64,000 nucleotides of DNA from Platerodrilus igneus (Eukaryota; Arthropoda; Insecta; Coleoptera; Lycidae): contig JARFIW010000453.1 in the NCBI GenBank assembly GCA_036346225.1, positions 7,750,001-7,814,000 of the forward strand, given 5' to 3'. Position numbers and translations under genes: made by a program. Below, one piece after another: positions 60,105-64,000 of the stretch. Numbering within the stretch: the first letter of the stretch is position 1; each line of letters begins with the position of its first letter. The notes below the pieces were generated by a model. That model searched no databases. It was not told the origin of the DNA and saw nothing but the letters and a program-made list of their open reading frames with translations.

Positions 60105-60477
60105 TGTTAATCAAAATGTTAATTTGCATTTACAATCACACAAAGGAAATGATAATTTAAAGGAATATATTACCTACCTTTCACTGGTTGTAGTGGTTGA
60201 TTGTACTTGCACTGCTATCAGATAATTATGGACTGTATGTATAATGTTCACTAATTGTTGCTAATTACTGATGCTCGATGCACCGAACTAAATCACGAAC
60301 CAAAGCCAAGCGAGAACGAAGTTGAATTGTCGTCCACTCGTACATTACCAACCCTTTTATGTCGTTGCACTAAAGGTAGGGATAATGGAGGGTTTCTAGG
60401 TGGGAATAGTTTAAGGACTTAAATTAATTGTGATTGGCATACTACACTACAACCAAAATACTTATAAGGCCTTAACA
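60105..60477 (-). repeat. 5' LTR of the BEL element
   Basis: 373 bp with the same ends as the 3' LTR, followed outside by the CCTTA duplication at 60478-60482. Confidence 0.95.
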
Positions 60478-60482
60478 CCTTA
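60478..60482. repeat. Target-site duplication CCTTA, right of BEL element
   Basis: Exact match to 53891-53895. Confidence 0.88.
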
Positions 60483-61770
60483 TTTAAAAAGAATTTTTGT
60501 GTTTTATCTTACCTCATAGTTCTTTCATTTGATATAAACAGTTGATTTGAGAAGGTATTTCAAGTTACCTACTTTTAAAATTTAGGCTGGTTGCATTTAT
60601 TGTAACTCATTTACTACTTTCTCCTAAGGATGAAAGTAAAATGCAAAAACCATTGAATTATAAAATATAAAAATTTATTTAGTTAAGGTTCTAAAACTTT
60701 GATTTAAAATTTTTTGGCTAAATATAAATTTGTCAAATGCACGATTTTGGTGGGGGAGCCTTCCACGCACAACCCACCATAGTTTCGTCCCTAATAATGG
60801 CAATAAGCGAAAGCACTAAGACAATTTTGATATCAACCCGTATGTTCACCTTAACCGGAAATTACTCTGTATATTGTCGCTTGAGCGCAACACCTATAAT
60901 TGTTCATTATGCACAGCCTTCCTTTATTTTTAAAATAACGTTTCAAGCGCTTCGGATGTTGAACATGTGTAGTCTCATAAACTATTCCGAGCACCCAACA
61001 ATCAAAAAGCTTCCCTATTCGCTGTAAAAAATAGCCCCTTTTGGTTTACTACATAAATCAAAGTTAATGCTGGTAACGTACAACCTACTTTCTACACTCT
61101 AACTGTGTAACTCAAATCGTTACAAATCGCACGAGAGCGGAAGCAGCGTTAAAGATATTTATTTGAAGGTGTTTGTCAAAGTAGAAAACAACGTCATGCT
61201 TTTCAGAAGAATAGCATGAAAAAATTCATAAAGCCTTATTATTTTTCACAAACTGCACATGCCTTTGTTCAACAATGAAGCCCTTTGAAACCAGCAAATA
61301 TGTTTAGTAACCGTATTTGTAGAAATTCCGCTTTGTAGAGTTGCTTGTTCCTGTAGTCAGAACGAACATATTCAGTATCGTTTTCGTTGTACTTGTGGAA
61401 ACATAATAGTGTCTGATGATTTAGAACCTTGCACAAATCTACCTAAAGTTTAAAAGCTGGTTATCCAAAATCAGTAGTACTTATGAAAAATTATCTGCTG
61501 AGTGTTTATGCCGGAATCTGTTTGTAAACCGTTGGTTAAATTAAATGTATGTAATGACAGAAGTATTTTATTGCTACCAATTTCTTAGACCTTGATTATG
61601 TGCCGCTGATCAAATGATGAAATTTGTTTTTACTATCACTTGTCAACAAGAGGTTAACTATGAGATTTGAGCTATGCCTTTCAAAAAATCTATAACATTT
61701 AATATAGGTCATTAATTACTACCATTACAGTTGCGGGTTGGTAAATGCAAAAACTATTTTCTGAATAATA
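60483..61770. other. Gap with the probable right end of the pogo element
   Basis: The sequence that would follow 53890 before the BEL insertion resumes here. TATTTCAAGTTACC at 60556-60569 is the exact complement of 51235-51248. The rest is AT-rich; a 96-codon frame at 60737-61027 has no recognisable features. Confidence 0.5.
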
Positions 61771-62138
61771 AGGATTCATCATCATCATTTTGTCTTCGAC
61801 CTTACTTAAGGTCGGTTTGACGCAGCTTTATCTACTTTTCTATTCTGTGCTAATGTAAAAAGTTCTACATACCCTTCACAACATAAATTTCTAATAATTT
61901 GCTTAATATAGCTTGTTCTAGGTCTCCCTATACTTTTCTATTTTTTTTTTGCTGTCTACTGGCTCTACATAGATATTAGCAACCTGATGGTTGTTAAAGA
62001 ACTCCAACATGTTTACAAGATTCCCATTTATAAGGAAATAAAATATTACCTGGTTATCCCCTCCAAAAAAGGAAAAGTGTTAAATTATATGTTATGGTAA
62101 GGCTTAAGCAACGAACCGCTGCTAACATACCAGACCGC
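61771..62138 (-). mobile_element. SINE-like element with a LINE 3' tail, copy 2
   Basis: On the minus strand it starts gcggtctggtatgttagcag, like copy 1, has the same unrelated head, then a LINE-derived tail reading GRPRTSYIKQII, NLCCEGYVELFTLAQNR and KAASNRP, then the hairpin GACCTTACTTAAGGTC region (plus-strand reading) and a gatgatgatga tail. The tail is closer to the LINE coding sequence than in copy 1. It lies just downstream of a LINE copy in the same orientation. Confidence 0.75.
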
Positions 62139-62189
62139 TAACTAATTGTGAATTATGTCATAATGACATTTATTTAATTGATTTTTATT

Positions 62190-63740
62190 TATCTTTTTGT
62201 TTTGTTTTCGAACTTAATTAAGGTCGGTTTGACGCAGCTCGAAATTCATTTCTATTCTGAGCTAGTCTAGAAAGGTCTACATACGCTTGACAACCTAAAT
62301 CTTTAATAATTTGACTAATATAGCTTGGTCTAGGTCTTCCTACTCTATTTTTATTTGGTACTGTATAATCTAAGACCTTACTAAATAGTCCCTCTTGCCC
62401 TAACTGGTGCCCTATCATTCTATCATTAATCTTTAATTGTTTCCACACACACACAGGGTTCCTCACCTATCCTTCTATAAACTTCCTCGTTTGTTACTCT
62501 ATCTGTCCAACTAATCTTTAACTTTCTCCTTATAACACCAAGTTTCAAAAGCTTCTATCTTTTTCTTATCTACCTCTTTAATTGTCCAAGTCTCACTACC
62601 GTATAATAGAACGCTCCATACGTACGACTTTAAGAAACTTTTTCTATTATCTAAACTAATACTATTAGCTATTAGTAAGTCTTTCTTTTTAAAAACATTT
62701 TCTAGCTTGAGCTACTCTAGCTACTATATCCCTTCCGCTACATCCGTCCTTTGTAGTTATACTACCTAAATAGCAAAATTCATCAATTTCCTCTAACTCG
62801 GTATTACCTATTTATAATTTTGGTTTAGAACTAGACTGTAACTCACTTGTCATTATCTTTGTCTTTCCTGAGTTAATTCTGATACTATAGTTAGTCTGTA
62901 GTATCTTATCTAAAATATTTAAAAACTCTCCTAACTCTTTTCTAGACTGCCATAATTGCTATAACATCTGCAAAACGTAACATATCTATTTTCTGTACCG
63001 GTACACTAATACCTATCTCTTTTCTTTCTCTAGCTCAGTTTAAAGCTTCTTCAATATAAACATTAAAAATCAAGGACGATAGTGTACAACCCTGTATAAC
63101 ATCATTTCTAATCTTAACTTCCTTTTCTATTTCATCAAATCTAATTACTACCCTTTGGTTTTTATATAGACTGTATATAATTTTTCTATCCGTATGAGAT
63201 ATTTCTATTTTTCGCAAAACCCTGAACATAACAATCCAATTAACCCTATCGAGTGCTTTTTCTAAATATACAAACGCGAAATGAGTCTTTTTATTTTATT
63301 GTAACCTTTTTTCGATAATTACTCTAATCATTATAATCGGTTTTCTTGTCTTTCTGTCTTTACGAAAACCATATTTATCTTCGCCTAGATAGTTCTCAGT
63401 CAAAGCTTCTACTCTATTTTTAATTATTATTGTTAGTGTTTTGGAAGCGTGGGAAGTTAAACTAAGCGTTCTAAAATTCTCATACTTATCAGCTCCTGAC
63501 TTTTTGGGATTGGAATAATAATATTTTTTTCGAAATCTATTGGGACCTCACCTGTGTCATATATTACTTTTAGTAGTTCATATAATCTGTCTTAGGTTTT
63601 TTGACTTGCATATTTTATTAATTCTGCGTCTATCTCCGGCGCTTTATTCAGTTTAAGATCCCTAACAGCTCTATCAAATTCCTCTCTTAATATTGAGAAC
63701 CCTATTTCTAAAAGGTTTTGTAAACGATTTTATATGAAAG
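62190..63740 (-). pseudogene. RTE-like LINE, reverse transcriptase and 3' end
   Basis: Read leftward: a KAPEIDAELIKYA-like start, YELLKVIYDTGEVPIDFEKN, a GFRKDRKTRKPI block, a FAFVYLEKALDRVNW block (usually F-x-D-x-x-K-A-F-D), then 63229-63035 with IYSLYKNQRVVIRF and VIQGCTLSSLIFNVYIEEAL (G-x-x-Q-G-C-x-L-S motif). MLRFADVIAIMAV stands where F-A-D-D is expected, so the second catalytic aspartate is lost. The C-terminus 62466-62218 has QEGLFSKVLDYTVPNKN, VGRPRPSYISQIIKDLGCQA and LAQNRNEFRAASNRP. The 3' end carries the small palindromic hairpin shared with the SINE-like copies. It belongs with the endonuclease fragment at 42.4 kb by family, but it is a different copy. Confidence 0.9.
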
Positions 63741-64000
63741 CTAAGTTCTCCGCGAATTCTTAAAGTACCAATGTATTACTTTACCGAAGACGCCCAAATC
63801 TTTTTTTCTGACAGAAGTCCTTATTTCAATACAAAACTTTAAACCACTTCTACATTGAACGCTATTGAGTATTGTACATTACATCTGATTTGATAATATC
63901 CAAAACTGATAAGTGCCTTAATGGTTTTTCCAATTCCACTTATATAACTAACATTTGAAAGCGATCACTGTTAAAGAGAATTTTTGGTTCTATGTTGGTA
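63741..64000. other. Window end, nothing assigned
   Basis: Continuation upstream of the LINE reverse transcriptase; no clear domain is seen in this stretch. Confidence 0.4.

Larger units (their letters stand above)
53896..60477 (-). mobile_element. Complete BEL/Pao retrotransposon (6,582 bp)
   Basis: Two 373-bp direct LTRs (53896-54268 and 60105-60477) with TGTTAA/TTAACA ends flank gag, protease, reverse transcriptase, RNase H and integrase remnants in BEL/Pao order on the minus strand. The flanking 5-bp duplication CCTTA is perfect. The LTRs differ at two positions that I can see (53964/60173 and 54259/60468). Despite the young LTRs the pol frames are broken in several places, so either the copy moved using proteins supplied in trans or some indels are assembly errors. 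Confidence 0.95.

Noticed and set aside
60737..61027. 96-codon plus-strand frame
   Set aside because: No recognisable domain and no similarity to neighbours; likely chance.

Overview
This window looks like AT-rich nuclear DNA of an animal, most likely an arthropod. The reasoning is the mix of transposable elements: a Ty3/gypsy-type LTR element, a complete BEL/Pao element, a mariner-type transposase with an arthropod-style N-terminal domain, pogo, hAT and MULE relics, a Polinton-like DNA polymerase, RTE-like LINE pieces and a tRNA-derived SINE. I found no convincing host protein gene, no rRNA and no free-standing tRNA gene. Almost every coding segment belongs to a mobile element, and most are broken.

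Region by region. (1) 1-14.3 kb is a head-to-tail array of an LTR retrotransposon in which neighbouring units share single LTRs: partial internal, LTR1, internal, LTR2, internal, LTR3. Each internal region joins a short gag-like start to the C-terminal part of an integrase; protease, reverse transcriptase and RNase H are missing, so the unit is a deleted, non-autonomous form. A minisatellite follows the primer binding site, and a hairpin-rich tandem repeat precedes the polypurine tract. The last LTR changes abruptly to a diverged relative near 14,110. (2) 14.3-34.5 kb is mostly gene-free and AT-rich. It holds relics of LTR/primer-binding-site junctions (15.1-15.4 kb), a CA/CG-rich simple repeat (27.4 kb) and a tRNA-derived SINE with a perfect 14-bp target duplication (28.07-28.38 kb). 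(3) 34.55-38.19 kb is a fold-back unit with arms of about 950 bp, carrying a decayed protein-primed type-B DNA polymerase of Polinton type. (4) 39.2-39.6 kb carries a probable macro-domain relic, followed by an almost intact 1,314-bp mariner-type element with perfect 30-bp inverted repeats and a TA duplication (40,213-41,526). (5) 42.4-49.6 kb is a nest: LINE endonuclease fragment, inverted-repeat element, SINE-like element with a LINE tail, then a hAT transposase split in two by a MULE element with GC-rich subterminal repeats, then an internally deleted pogo transposase that keeps a PHD-like tail. (6) 51.2-60.6 kb is a degenerate pogo element whose 3' flank received a complete BEL/Pao element (53,896-60,477; 373-bp LTRs differing at two positions; CCTTA duplication). 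(7) 61.8-63.7 kb holds a second SINE-like copy and the reverse transcriptase part of an RTE-like LINE, both on the minus strand.

The elements do not form a pathway; the layout records successive insertions. The clearest orders are MULE into hAT, BEL into pogo flank, and the SINE-like element against the hAT 3' end. Many frame breaks in the nearly identical LTR array fall in homopolymer runs, which suggests residual long-read assembly errors in addition to real decay.
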